Below are positions 26,348 through 34,975 of a DNA stretch of 42,549 nt, piece by piece. A program made the translations under genes and the position numbers. The first letter of the stretch is position 1, and the number at the start of each line of letters is the position of its first letter. The notes below the pieces were generated by a model, which saw only the letters and a list, made by a program, of their open reading frames with translations, was not told where the DNA came from and made no database searches. The DNA comes from Thermoplasma sp. (GTDB taxonomy: Archaea > Thermoplasmatota > Thermoplasmata > Thermoplasmatales > Thermoplasmataceae), in NCBI RefSeq assembly GCF_008709555.1, contig NZ_VYIJ01000012.1:1-42549 (forward strand), in the 5' to 3' direction.

Positions 26348-26583
26348 CCTGTCCGATCCCCTGGCATTGATGTACGTTTTACCACCTCTATAAGTACCGA
26401 TATCAGAAAACCAAGTTCCACATCAATGCCCGCATACGATATCTCTGCCGCATGCATCCTTCCGAGCTTTATCAGGTCCTGCAGGATCTCCGCGTCTCTG
26501 GTACGCATCACCTTCTTCATCTCCTCCATGCCGGAGATGAGGATGTCGAGAGACTGCCTAGTACTGGGCGTACTCCTCCCCAT
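26344..26583 (-). CDS. Small helical protein of the PolB2 cassette
   Basis: The predicted 79-residue protein is mostly helical, with 'SLDILISGMEEMKKVMRTRDAE' broken into 'SLDILISGMEEMKK' and 'RDAEILQDLIKLGRMHAAEI' segments and an aliphatic C-terminal helix 'LGFLISVLIEVVKR'. No known domain is recognised. The start at 26583 is supported by GGTGA five bases upstream. It overlaps the preceding gene by 26 bases and the polymerase start by 4 (ATGA), so the three genes form one tightly coupled operon. It may be a polymerase accessory or DNA-binding protein. Confidence 0.65.
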   Translation of the reverse strand: MGRSTPSTRQSLDILISGMEEMKKVMRTRDAEILQDLIKLGRMHAAEISYAGIDVELGFLISVLIEVVKRTSMPGDRTG

Positions 26584-26935
26584 ATAACTCACCATGCAGC
26601 ATGTTCCTGAAGACCATCCTACCGCCCACAACCATGAGGATTATATCTGAACCTGCGTAGAACGTCTTCATCCTCATCGTATCGTACAGGTTGTCAAGAT
26701 CCGGATAAGGCCAGGAATTTATCACGTCCGATCTGGCAATTATTATGTAAGGTGTGCCAGGCCCATCGACTATGGATCTTATGAGCTGATGAACGGTGAG
26801 TATGCGCTGTATCCTGACGCCATCAGGCAGATCGGTGAAATCCATCACTATACCATCAGTGATGAGCAGCGAATAATCTTCATAGGCCTCCAGGCTTTCT
26901 GAAACTATTGGATAGTCCAGATCCAGATTATCCAT
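26558..26935 (-). CDS. Uncharacterised protein of the PolB2 cassette, possibly a degenerate RecA-fold protein
   Basis: The 125-residue soluble protein has alternating strand/helix content ('EDYSLLITDGIVMDF', 'TPYIIIARSD', 'SDIILMVVGGRMVF') like the core of a RecA/RadA-type domain, but no Walker A loop. In other archaea PolB2 genes are accompanied by inactivated RadA-like proteins, so this assignment is attractive but unproven. The frame opens at 27040. The start at ATG 26935 is preferred because CTTAAAAA at 26966-26959 lies about 26 bases upstream (ATG 26956 is the alternative). It is the first gene of the cassette. Confidence 0.6.
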   Translation of the reverse strand: MDNLDLDYPIVSESLEAYEDYSLLITDGIVMDFTDLPDGVRIQRILTVHQLIRSIVDGPGTPYIIIARSDVINSWPYPDLDNLYDTMRMKTFYAGSDIILMVVGGRMVFRNMLHGELYGEEYAQY

Positions 26936-27105
26936 TATTATGAGGTTTCCTCTCATAATTTTTAAGATCCAGACATGAAAAAAACCATTTCTGATCAGAT
27001 CAAAAATGAAAAAATATCTGAAAAAACGCATTCTGTTCAAACAGAGATAAGTTATACAGCATAATGCATGGAAAGGATGATTAGATCAACAGGTATGACC
27101 CTCCC

Positions 27106-27897
27106 ATGGGAAGGTACAGAAGGATAATCTCCCTGAGCCCGGCAGTCACAGAGATACTTTATATGATAGGTGAGAGCGACAACATAGCCGGAACATCTGC
27201 ATTCTGCGTACATCCTGAAGATGCCCGAAAGAAGAGGAAGGTGGGCAGCTATGGCACCGTGAGCTGGGATCTTGTCTCCCAGATAGATCCTGACGCCGTC
27301 TTCACAATATCTGGATACCCGCATGCGATCTACGAAAAACTCTCTGAAAAATACCACGTGGTTGAATTCGATCTTCCATCAACCGTCGCTGGAGTCCTTG
27401 ATCTTGTGATGAAGGTGGGCTTCGAGGTAGATGAACCAGATGCTTCGAGATCCCTCTACCAGAAACTGCTGAGAAGCATACCCGATCCGGTGGACGGCGA
27501 GATGACAAGCTACATCGAGCTCGATCTGGGAGGGCCAGTATCCTTTGGGACGTACAGCTACATCACGGATGCGCTATCTCTGATGCGCATTCCCTCTATA
27601 TACAGAAAAGAAAGAAAGGAATGGCTTCAACCGGATTTCGATTATGTTGAATCCATGGACCCAGACATCATAATATTCGAACCGAAGATGTTTAGAAGCC
27701 TGTCTCCAGACGATGTCGTCAGGGAAAGGGGATGGACAGATCTCAGGGCCTATAGGAACGGCAACGTTTACGTGACGCCATCAAAATACGATTTCTTTGC
27801 ACATCATGGACCGTCGTTCATAACAGATGTTCTTCCGTGGATAAATAAAATTAAAGAAAATTCCATCAGAAATAAAAAAGATCACATCGATGCGTAA
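27106..27897 (+). CDS. BtuF-like periplasmic-binding-fold protein lacking a signal peptide
   Basis: The 263-residue protein belongs to the helical-backbone metal/cobalamin/siderophore-binding family. It shows 'RIISLSPAVTEILYMIGE' at the N-terminus, 'WDLVSQIDPDAVFTISGY', 'VESMDPDIIIFEP' and 'LRAYRNGNVYVTPS'. These proteins normally deliver B12 or iron complexes to ABC importers from outside the membrane. Here the chain begins directly with the first strand and no signal peptide, lipobox or transmembrane helix is visible, and no ABC transporter genes adjoin. A cytoplasmic binding role is possible. The 3' end overlaps the EF-2 gene by 16 bases (convergent). Confidence 0.8.
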   Translation: MGRYRRIISLSPAVTEILYMIGESDNIAGTSAFCVHPEDARKKRKVGSYGTVSWDLVSQIDPDAVFTISGYPHAIYEKLSEKYHVVEFDLPSTVAGVLDLVMKVGFEVDEPDASRSLYQKLLRSIPDPVDGEMTSYIELDLGGPVSFGTYSYITDALSLMRIPSIYRKERKEWLQPDFDYVESMDPDIIIFEPKMFRSLSPDDVVRERGWTDLRAYRNGNVYVTPSKYDFFAHHGPSFITDVLPWINKIKENSIRNKKDHIDA

Positions 27898-30080
27898 TAG
27901 TCCGCATCGTATGGCTCCGGTCTCAGGCCCTTCCTTTCCCTTATGGACCTGACGATCGAATCCTGCAGTTCTGGAGGTACCTTCTGGTATCCCGCGTTTT
28001 CAAAGCTCCAGAGAACCTTTCCTCCTGTGGCTCCTCTGATGGCGGATGCGAAGCCGAACATCCCGGCTACGGGCACCTTGGCGGTAAGCGAGATCTCCTC
28101 ACCCTCCTGCTTCATGTCCTCTATTATTCCGCGCCTCTGCTGTATCTCGTTTATTGCCGCACCCATCTCCTCCTGCGGTACGTTTATGAACACCCTCTGT
28201 ACAGGTTCAAGGAGTACGCGCTTTGCCTCGCACATTGCTCCGTATATGGCATTTCTTCCCGCAGGTATGACCTGGGCTGGGCCACGGTGTATGCTGTCTT
28301 CGTGCAGCTTTGCGTCCACCAGTCTAGCCTTGACTCCGAATACCTTCTCGTTGGCAAGTGGGCCTCTGTTCATGACCTCTACGAATGCCTCGATCAGAAG
28401 CTCCATGGTCTCGTCCAGGTACTGTATACCCCTGGTCACATCGAACATCATGTTGGTGCCCTCAACGCACACAAGGCCTTTTGCCTCGTCCCTGTCTATA
28501 CCCTTGCTGACCAGTAGCTCAACCAGTGATTTCTTGTCCTTGAACTTGGAACCCTGGGGTATGTCTCCATCCTCTATGGCCTGTATGACTTCAGGCTTCA
28601 GCGGTTCGACCTCGAAGTAGAAGCGGTTATGTTTGTTCGGGGATTTTCCTTCGAACGGACCTCCCTTCTTCTCTACTGTCTCCCTGTAAACCACGATCGG
28701 ATCCGATGTCTCGACCTCAACCTTGTAGTCGTTCTTTATCCTGTAAAGCGTGACATCAAGGTGGAGTTCTCCCATACCAGATATGAGATGTTCTCCCGTC
28801 TCCTGGTTTATGTCCACCTGGATCGAGGGATCTGCCTTTGATATGTCCCGCAGAACCTCTATGAGTCTCGGCAGATCAGCGGTGTGCTTGGCCTCTATTG
28901 CAAGAGTCACCACTGGCTCTGAATAGTGTATCATCGGTTCGAAAGGCACCATGTTCTCAAGGGATGACACCGTGGCACCGGCTATTGCACCCTTGAGCCC
29001 CACTATAGCGGCTATGTTTCCGGCGGTGACCTCTTCAACTGGTATCCTGTCAGGGCCGACCATCATGGCCAACGTCTGGACCTTACCTTTGCCAGCACCA
29101 GATATGTAGAGATCCGTACCTTTTTTGACTGTCCCGCTGAAAAGCCTTCCTATGGCGATCTCACCGGCATGTGGATCTATGATTATCTTTGTGACCATCA
29201 TAGCTACTGGGCCTTTGTAATCGCATGTCATCATGGCCTTGCCTACCTCGGAATCCAGATCTCCCTTCCATATCTGCTTTATCCTGTAGGACTGGGCTGT
29301 CTTTGGGTCAGGCAGATGCCTTATGACCATGTTCAGTATGATCTTGTGAAGCTGGTTCTTTTGTGCAAGCTCCTTCTGCTTTCCATTCTTCACGTATTCA
29401 ACTATATCCTTGAATGTTATCTTCGTCTCAGCCATGGCTGGTATTGATATTGCCCAGTTGTTGTAAGCGGAACCGAATGCGACACGGCCATCCTGAACCG
29501 AGACCTGCCAGTCCTTGGTGAACTGCTGCGGTGCATACTTCGCGATCAGCCTGTTGACATCCGTTATGATCTTGGTGAAGCGCTTCTGCATCTCATCGCT
29601 GTTCAGCCTGAGTTCGTTGATCAGCCTGTCTATCTTGTTTATGAACAGAACAGGCTTCACGTGTTCTCTGAGCGCCTGCCTTATCACGGTCTCCGTCTGT
29701 GGCATCACACCTTCAACGGAATCAACGACAACGATTACCCCGTCGACAGCCCTCATCGCTCTTGTAACGTCACCGCCGAAGTCAACATGTCCAGGCGTAT
29801 CGATGAGGTTGATGAGGTACTCCTTACCTTGAAAAGTGTGAACCATGGAGGCGACGGCTGCATTGATGGTTATGCCTCTCGCCTGCTCCTGCTCATCATA
29901 ATCGAGTACAAGCTGTTTGCCCGCAAGCTCTTCACTCATCATACCGGCGCCAGCGATCAGGTTATCGCTGAGCGTTGTCTTACCGTGATCAATATGGGCA
30001 ACAATACCTATATTCCTTACAAGTTCCGTATGCTCTACAATTTTAAGAGCCTTCTCAATATTATCTTCCTTTCTTCCCAT
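27882..30080 (-). CDS. fusA: Translation elongation factor EF-2
   Basis: This translocation GTPase of 732 residues has G1 'AHIDHGKT' (28-35), 'DTPGHVDFGGDV' (G3), 'NKIDR' (G4), and domain IV with the diphthamide loop 'KLHEDSIHRGPAQ', whose His598 is the modified residue ADP-ribosylated by diphtheria toxin. T. acidophilum EF-2 is a classical substrate for that reaction. A GGGTG ribosome site precedes the ATG. It follows uS10 by 39 bases on the same strand. An AT-rich stretch with T-runs lies between, so it may have its own promoter or read through from EF-1alpha. Confidence 0.98.
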   Translation of the reverse strand: MGRKEDNIEKALKIVEHTELVRNIGIVAHIDHGKTTLSDNLIAGAGMMSEELAGKQLVLDYDEQEQARGITINAAVASMVHTFQGKEYLINLIDTPGHVDFGGDVTRAMRAVDGVIVVVDSVEGVMPQTETVIRQALREHVKPVLFINKIDRLINELRLNSDEMQKRFTKIITDVNRLIAKYAPQQFTKDWQVSVQDGRVAFGSAYNNWAISIPAMAETKITFKDIVEYVKNGKQKELAQKNQLHKIILNMVIRHLPDPKTAQSYRIKQIWKGDLDSEVGKAMMTCDYKGPVAMMVTKIIIDPHAGEIAIGRLFSGTVKKGTDLYISGAGKGKVQTLAMMVGPDRIPVEEVTAGNIAAIVGLKGAIAGATVSSLENMVPFEPMIHYSEPVVTLAIEAKHTADLPRLIEVLRDISKADPSIQVDINQETGEHLISGMGELHLDVTLYRIKNDYKVEVETSDPIVVYRETVEKKGGPFEGKSPNKHNRFYFEVEPLKPEVIQAIEDGDIPQGSKFKDKKSLVELLVSKGIDRDEAKGLVCVEGTNMMFDVTRGIQYLDETMELLIEAFVEVMNRGPLANEKVFGVKARLVDAKLHEDSIHRGPAQVIPAGRNAIYGAMCEAKRVLLEPVQRVFINVPQEEMGAAINEIQQRRGIIEDMKQEGEEISLTAKVPVAGMFGFASAIRGATGGKVLWSFENAGYQKVPPELQDSIVRSIRERKGLRPEPYDADYYASM

Positions 30081-30119
30081 AAATAAACACCCGAATTCAA
30101 TTTATTGAAAATAAAAAAA

Positions 30120-30434
30120 TTAACTTTTGATCTGTATCTCAATCTGTACTCCATCAGGGATTGGGATCCTCATAAGCTGACGGAGCGTTCTCTCGTCAGC
30201 GTCAACATCGATCAATCTCTTGTGTATCCTCATTTCCCAGTGATCCCAAGTGTTGGTACCCTCACCGTCCGGGCTTTTCCTCACGGGTACCACCAGCCTC
30301 TTTGTTGGCAGCGGCATGGGACCGTGTATCTCAACGCCGGTCCTGCTGGCTATCTCCTTGATCTCATTGCATACTCTGTCAACCACTCTGTGTTCAGTGC
30401 CACTCAGTGAGATCCTTGCCTTGTAGGAGACCAT
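30120..30434 (-). CDS. rpsJ: Ribosomal protein uS10 (S10)
   Basis: This small-subunit protein of 104 residues is close to the usual archaeal length. It shows the family core '[18 protein letters not shown]', '[20 protein letters not shown]' and '[18 protein letters not shown]'. It binds the 3' domain of 16S rRNA in the 30S head. Four bases separate it from the EF-1alpha stop, the conserved archaeal tuf-rpsJ order. A GAGGT ribosome site precedes the ATG. Confidence 0.98.
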   Translation of the reverse strand: MVSYKARISLSGTEHRVVDRVCNEIKEIASRTGVEIHGPMPLPTKRLVVPVRKSPDGEGTNTWDHWEMRIHKRLIDVDADERTLRQLMRIPIPDGVQIEIQIKS

Positions 30435-30438
30435 AAGA

Positions 30439-31713
30439 TTACCTCTTTTCGAGATCTATACACTGACCAGCGGCTACTGTTTGCCCCATATCACGGACGG
30501 CAAACCTGCCAAGCTGTGGAATTTCTGAAACTTTTTCGATTACGAGAGGCTTATCAGGTATGACTTTCACTATTGCAACGTCACCGTTCTTGATGAAGTC
30601 CGGCTTCTCCTTCAGGGTTGTTCCATCCTTGGGGTTAAGCGTCTTGACGATTTCATCAATCCTGCATGCGACCTGGGCTGTGTGGACATGGAATACTGGC
30701 TTGTAACCTGGCGCTATTACACTTGGGTGGTTCAACACTATTATCTGAGCTGTGAATGCCTTGACCACCGTGGGCGGCGTGTCCAGATGACCGCAGACAT
30801 CTCCCCTCTTTATATCGTTCTTGGCTATGCCTCTTACGTTGAATCCTATGTTGTCTCCGGGTTCAGCCTGCTGGAGTGGCTCATGGTGCATTTCTATTGA
30901 TTTGACATCACCCTGCTTGTCTGCAGGCAGGAATATGACCTTGTCTCCTGGCTTAAGTACACCTGTCTCAACCCTGCCGACCGGAACTGTTCCTATACCT
31001 GTTATGGAATACACATCCTCTACCGGTATCCTGAGTGGCTTATTTATCGGCTTCTCTGGAACCTTGAAGGCGTCAAGTGCCTGCAGGAGCGTGGGACCCT
31101 TGTACCATGGCATGTTCGGGCTAGGCTTTGTGACGTTATCACCTTTGTAACCGCTTATCGGCACAAAGGATATGTCCTTGAAGCCTATGGATCTCAGGAG
31201 TTTTTCAGCATCCGCCTTAACCTCATTGTATCTCTTCTCGCTGTATGGCGGGCTGGTTGCATCTATCTTGTTTATCGCAACAACCATCTGTGGCACACCG
31301 AGAGTCCTTGCGAGGAACGCGTGCTCTCTGGTCTGCTCCATCACACCCTCTCCTTCCCTTGCTGATATGACGAGAATTGCCGCATCTGCCTGGCTTGTAC
31401 CTGTTATCATGTTCTTGACGAAGTCCCTGTGACCTGGGGCATCTATCAACGTGAAGTAGTACTTATCCGTCTCGAACTTCCTATGGGCCAGGTCAATGGT
31501 AACTCCTCTTTCCCTCTCTTCCTTGAACCTGTCCATAACCCAGGCAAATTCGAAGGTTGCCTTACCCTTCTGCTCAGCTTCCTTTCTATACTCTTCTATA
31601 ATATGTGCCGGAATCTCGCCATGTTCGTACAGCAGCCGTCCTACCAATGTAGATTTTCCATGATCTACATGACCTATCGTTATCAGATTCAGGTGTGGTT
31701 TCTGACTTGCCAT
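30439..31713 (-). CDS. tuf: Translation elongation factor EF-1alpha
   Basis: This GTPase of 424 residues delivers aminoacyl-tRNA to the ribosome. It shows G1 'GHVDHGKS' (14-21), '[15 protein letters not shown]' (G3), 'NKID' (G4), and the two beta-barrel domains starting near 225 ('[19 protein letters not shown]'). The frame also includes a GTG at 31722. ATG 31713 is chosen because GGTGA (overlapping that GTG) sits at normal ribosome-site distance. It begins with the conserved '[15 protein letters not shown]'. It is the first gene of the EF-1alpha/uS10 operon. Confidence 0.98.
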   Translation of the reverse strand: MASQKPHLNLITIGHVDHGKSTLVGRLLYEHGEIPAHIIEEYRKEAEQKGKATFEFAWVMDRFKEERERGVTIDLAHRKFETDKYYFTLIDAPGHRDFVKNMITGTSQADAAILVISAREGEGVMEQTREHAFLARTLGVPQMVVAINKIDATSPPYSEKRYNEVKADAEKLLRSIGFKDISFVPISGYKGDNVTKPSPNMPWYKGPTLLQALDAFKVPEKPINKPLRIPVEDVYSITGIGTVPVGRVETGVLKPGDKVIFLPADKQGDVKSIEMHHEPLQQAEPGDNIGFNVRGIAKNDIKRGDVCGHLDTPPTVVKAFTAQIIVLNHPSVIAPGYKPVFHVHTAQVACRIDEIVKTLNPKDGTTLKEKPDFIKNGDVAIVKVIPDKPLVIEKVSEIPQLGRFAVRDMGQTVAAGQCIDLEKR

Positions 31714-31767
31714 TATTTTCACCTTTTTTCTATTAGTACTCGAGAATTATCAATATCTCGCAGTTTG

Positions 31768-31780
31768 AACCCTAATATAT
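31768..31780 (-). promoter_or_regulatory. Promoter of the EF-1alpha operon
   Basis: The minus strand reads CAATATATTAGG here, a TATA-like element that would start transcription near 31750. This leaves a leader of about 35 bases with a GGTGA ribosome site, unlike the leaderless genes around it. Confidence 0.45.
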
Positions 31781-31965
31781 TGATCCTTATTTAGCTTTTT
31801 CGTGGGCTTGATGCCTTAACGATCTGGACTGTCCTTTCGCTCAATAACTGGATCTAATCTCTACCATTATATAGGGGTATTGCTGACTTCCACTTGAGCA
31901 CCATCAAGGTTTGTCCAGAGAATAACAGGATAAGGTTATTAACCATCAATTACTGTATATTCTGA

Positions 31966-32937
31966 ATGCCACTCTTCGACAGATACGGAAGACCAGTACT
32001 CAGTCTTAGGATACAGCTCAATACAACATGCAATTTCAAATGCTTCTTCTGCCACATGGAGGGTACAGACATAAATGGAGAAGAGCTTACGCCAGAGGAG
32101 ATCGAAAAGGTAGTGAAGATAGCGCATGATTTCGGCGTCAACAAGGTCAAGATAACAGGAGGAGAACCAACACTCAGAGAGGACATCGTTGAGATAATCA
32201 GCAGGATAAGGAGGCATATAACAGGGAACATATCGATGACAACCAACGGTACGATGCTTCCCAAGATAGCAAAGGATCTTAAGATGGCCGGCCTTGACAG
32301 AGTCAACATATCGCTTCATTCTCCGGATGATGAAAGATTTCAATTCATAACCGGTACCAGGATGATAGGACGTGTTCTGGAGGCAGTGAGATCCGCCAAT
32401 CAGGCCGGTCTTACACCGGTTAAAATCAACTTCGTGGTGCTGAAGGATCTCAATGTGAATGATATCCCAAGGATGCTTGAGATGGCGGCCGAGAACAACG
32501 CAATACTGCAACTTATAGAGTATGAGACGGATCGCGAGGGTGAGAATTCAGAAGAATACAGGAAATACCATATCAGCCTCACGCCAATAGAGGACGATAT
32601 AAAGAGAAGATCCATCGGTGTGGAGTACAACGATCTGCATAACAGGCCAAGGTACCTTATGAAAAATGACCATGGGATTGTGAAGGTTGAATTCGTAAAA
32701 CCGCAGAGGAATCCAGATTTCTGCGCACACTGCACACGTCTCAGGATCACGTCACGCGGTGAATTCAAAACATGCTTAATGAGATCGGACACGAACATAC
32801 CGTTCAAGGGTGTATCGGATGAAGAAAAACTGAAGGAACTTTTCAAGATGGCCGTCTCTTTGCGTGAACCATACTGGAAACCGGGTGATGAACAGGCGGA
32901 AGAGACCTATGGAACCGCAGTGTTCGATTCAAAATGA
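31966..32937 (+). CDS. moaA: GTP 3',8-cyclase MoaA (molybdopterin biosynthesis)
   Basis: This radical-SAM enzyme converts GTP to 3',8-cyclo-GTP, the first step of molybdenum/tungsten cofactor synthesis. The 323-residue protein has the SAM-binding cluster motif 'CNFKCFFC' (Cys22, Cys26, Cys29), 'TGGEPTLR', and the second Fe-S cluster ligands 'CAHC' (253, 256) plus Cys270. This two-cluster arrangement is diagnostic of MoaA. GGTTATTAACC at 31933-31943 lies about 26 bases upstream and gives a leaderless mRNA. No other moa genes are in the window. Confidence 0.96.
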   Translation: MPLFDRYGRPVLSLRIQLNTTCNFKCFFCHMEGTDINGEELTPEEIEKVVKIAHDFGVNKVKITGGEPTLREDIVEIISRIRRHITGNISMTTNGTMLPKIAKDLKMAGLDRVNISLHSPDDERFQFITGTRMIGRVLEAVRSANQAGLTPVKINFVVLKDLNVNDIPRMLEMAAENNAILQLIEYETDREGENSEEYRKYHISLTPIEDDIKRRSIGVEYNDLHNRPRYLMKNDHGIVKVEFVKPQRNPDFCAHCTRLRITSRGEFKTCLMRSDTNIPFKGVSDEEKLKELFKMAVSLREPYWKPGDEQAEETYGTAVFDSK

Positions 32938-32980
32938 CTAAATTGGAATGATCATGTTCTTGTGGATGCGGGAAGGACAT

Positions 32981-33377
32981 TGTCAGCTACTCCTCGCTAA
33001 AGCTTCGGAGCTTGCTGCTGGTCTCCCCTCACCCGTAGGTGAGGCTTCATCGAACCGCAACGATTGGCTGGCTGACTTTCCCTTGCCAGGGGAAGGGGGC
33101 TATTCATTATCCCTTTCGGGCATCGCTCCACAGCCTGATTCCAGCAGAGGGCTTAAGGCGTATATCCCTTCTCCTTGCGGAGAACGTGCCACTGGAACCG
33201 ATGCTCATTATGCCCAACTTCAACCGTTTTACTCCCCGCAGGGCGGGAGTGCCTTACCATTTCAGGTGTGGGCACAGTATGAGATATCTTTCCTTCAATG
33301 TAAACCTTTCCATTGGGGGAAGCCCATGTATTTCATGTCCGAAGAGGAGTTTTACTGCTTCCCCCAAACCCCTAACA
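32981..33377 (-). mobile_element. Remnant of an IS605/IS1341-type (TnpB) element, copy A
   Basis: On the minus strand the element starts with GTTAGGGGTTTGGGGGAAG (from 33376) and ends with the structured right end: AGCTCCGAAGCTTTAGC (33005-32989), then GAGGAGTAGCTGACA. Both ends match copy B at 39930-40193 with a few mismatches. Before the right end the minus strand still reads C-G-S-M-K, and a stop codon lies inside the end hairpin, as in TnpB genes. Most of tnpB is deleted and no transposase is present. The right end of such elements normally produces the TnpB guide (omega) RNA. The plus-strand open frame across this region is spurious. Confidence 0.75.
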
Positions 33378-33473
33378 TTACTCATAATACATTATATCTC
33401 CCGCATTGCACATATACAATCGGTCAATCCTGACATAACATTCTAATATGGGATGAAAATCTCCCCATAAGTT

Positions 33474-33553
33474 GGGGGAGCTCCTGAAGGGGCTGAGAGG
33501 ATCCAAGTGGATCGACCCCTGGAACCTGATCCGGGTAATACCGGCGGAGGGAA
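33474..33553 (+). promoter_or_regulatory. TPP riboswitch (THI box)
   Basis: All conserved TPP-aptamer elements are present: AGGGGCTGAGAGG (33488-33500), a short P3 GATCC-AAGT-GGATC, GACCCCTGGAACCTGATC (33514-33531), and the P5 hairpin CCGG-GTAATA-CCGG, followed by CGGAGGGA. P2 is AGGGG paired with CCCCT. The ribosome site GGAGG (33546-33550) is in the 3' strand of P1 (CTCC at 33481-33484 pairs with GGAG). TPP binding should therefore hide it and block translation of the transporter at 33558. An upstream hairpin CTCCCC/GGGGAG (33461-33480) could offer an alternative fold if transcribed. Confidence 0.95.
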
Positions 33554-33557
33554 AAAA

Positions 33558-34781
33558 ATGGAAAAGGATATTCGCTTCTCAGACTATGGACAGGTAAGGA
33601 GTTTTCTGGATAGCGCAAGATGGAGCAAAACGCATACTGCGATGGCACTGACGATGATCTCTGGCTTCTTCGTCTGGGGCCTCCTACTTGTTACGGCACC
33701 GCTTGTAACAGAATGGCCGTTGGTTAAACCTTCCGAGGACATATACGTGCTGGTGTCATCTCCTGCCGGCCTTCTTACGGGCAACATGGTACTTGGTTAT
33801 CTATCGGATCGAATCGGCCGGAAGAAGCTCTTCATCACTACCATAACTGCTGGCATTACCGGCATAGTTGGGATAATTCTGTCCTTGAACTTCACTGAGA
33901 TACTTCTATCCATATTCGTGGCAGAGTTTGGATTTGGAGGAGAAGAGACAGTATCCCTTGCGTTTCTTGCGGAGCAATTTCCCATAAGGTACAGGGGAAA
34001 AGTTCTTGTACTGGTATCAAACAGCGCAAATATGGGTGTGGCGGCCATATCTGCTGTCTTTTTGGTCGCAGGATACAACGTGTTCATCGAAAAGGTCGTA
34101 TTCCTTGCCATGAGCCTTGCGGGTGTTGCCATAGCTATTATAACGCGCATGAAGTTGCCGGAGAGCCTTAGATGGTCATTCGTGTCCTCGCATTCAGATA
34201 CGCTTGCCGAACAGAGATTCGGTTCACCCATACCTATAATTGTGCTCATGCTATTTGCGATAACAATAGTGCTAACCTTTGCCCTGGTTGCCGATATACT
34301 TGGCCCTTTTGAATACCCAGGGTATACATCGGTGATACCATTCATCTACGGACTGGGCGAGGCCATATTCGGTTACATGATCCTCGCGTTCATAGACAGG
34401 ATAGGCCGCAGGGTCATGTCCGTCGTGGCTTATGCTGGTGGGACAATATCTATGGCGATATTCCTTCTCTATATATATTACAGGCTCCCCTTCCTCGTAT
34501 TCGTGATGCTGCTTATCATAAACGCCTTCTTTGGAGAACTGGGATGGGCTGTCAGAGAGATCCTTCAGCCGGAGCTCTTCGTTACAAGATATCGTGGCCT
34601 GGGCATAGCAACGGTCCGTGGGATCGCTTATTCTCTGTATATCTTGTCCATATTCGCTCTTTCCGGCATCTCGGTCTACAACTATATGGTATTTGCCACT
34701 GCGGCATGGGCTGTCGGCTTCCTTGGTTCTGTCGTATGGTATCTAAGAGGTAGAGAAACACTAAACGAAAGCATAACATAG
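33558..34781 (+). CDS. MFS transporter under TPP-riboswitch control, probable thiamine-related importer
   Basis: The 407-residue protein has twelve predicted membrane helices and the MFS loop-2 signature 'GYLSDRIGRKKLF'. The second half has 'AFIDRIGRRVMSV'. It resembles the sugar/metabolite:H+ symporter branch. The TPP riboswitch directly upstream implies thiamine, a precursor or another thiamine-pathway compound as substrate; direction and exact substrate are inferred. An open frame begins at 33507 within the riboswitch. Translation must start at ATG 33558, seven bases after GGAGG, and the 17 extra residues are riboswitch RNA. Confidence 0.9.
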   Translation: MEKDIRFSDYGQVRSFLDSARWSKTHTAMALTMISGFFVWGLLLVTAPLVTEWPLVKPSEDIYVLVSSPAGLLTGNMVLGYLSDRIGRKKLFITTITAGITGIVGIILSLNFTEILLSIFVAEFGFGGEETVSLAFLAEQFPIRYRGKVLVLVSNSANMGVAAISAVFLVAGYNVFIEKVVFLAMSLAGVAIAIITRMKLPESLRWSFVSSHSDTLAEQRFGSPIPIIVLMLFAITIVLTFALVADILGPFEYPGYTSVIPFIYGLGEAIFGYMILAFIDRIGRRVMSVVAYAGGTISMAIFLLYIYYRLPFLVFVMLLIINAFFGELGWAVREILQPELFVTRYRGLGIATVRGIAYSLYILSIFALSGISVYNYMVFATAAWAVGFLGSVVWYLRGRETLNESIT

Positions 34782-34975
34782 CATCATTATCGAGTAAGAA
34801 GGTCATATGAATTTTTATATCTTCATATCAACTTTTTTGGCTTTCATCCAAATCAAAAGAAAGCTGATCAAAGGCATGTCATCTATAGAATAAAAATCTT
34901 TACATAAGTAATCCTCTGAACTCATGACGACCTACAGCTATAAGATAAAATTCTAAAAAAATATTTTTAAGTATT

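Noticed and set aside
27943-28620. 225-codon plus-strand frame opposite EF-2
   Set aside because: It is Ser/Leu-rich with no family resemblance; it mirrors the conserved EF-2 C-terminal domains.
31939-32511. 190-codon minus-strand frame opposite moaA
   Set aside because: It is antisense to a gene with complete MoaA cysteine motifs, Cys/His-rich without a domain, and is a shadow frame.
32948-33446. Open plus-strand frames of 161 and 135 codons downstream of moaA
   Set aside because: They run antisense through the TnpB-element remnant, have no recognisable domain or ribosome site, and their composition follows the element rather than a protein.
33507-33557. N-terminal extension of the riboswitch-controlled MFS protein
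   Set aside because: These 17 codons are the conserved TPP aptamer core, and the true ATG follows a GGAGG site at 33558.
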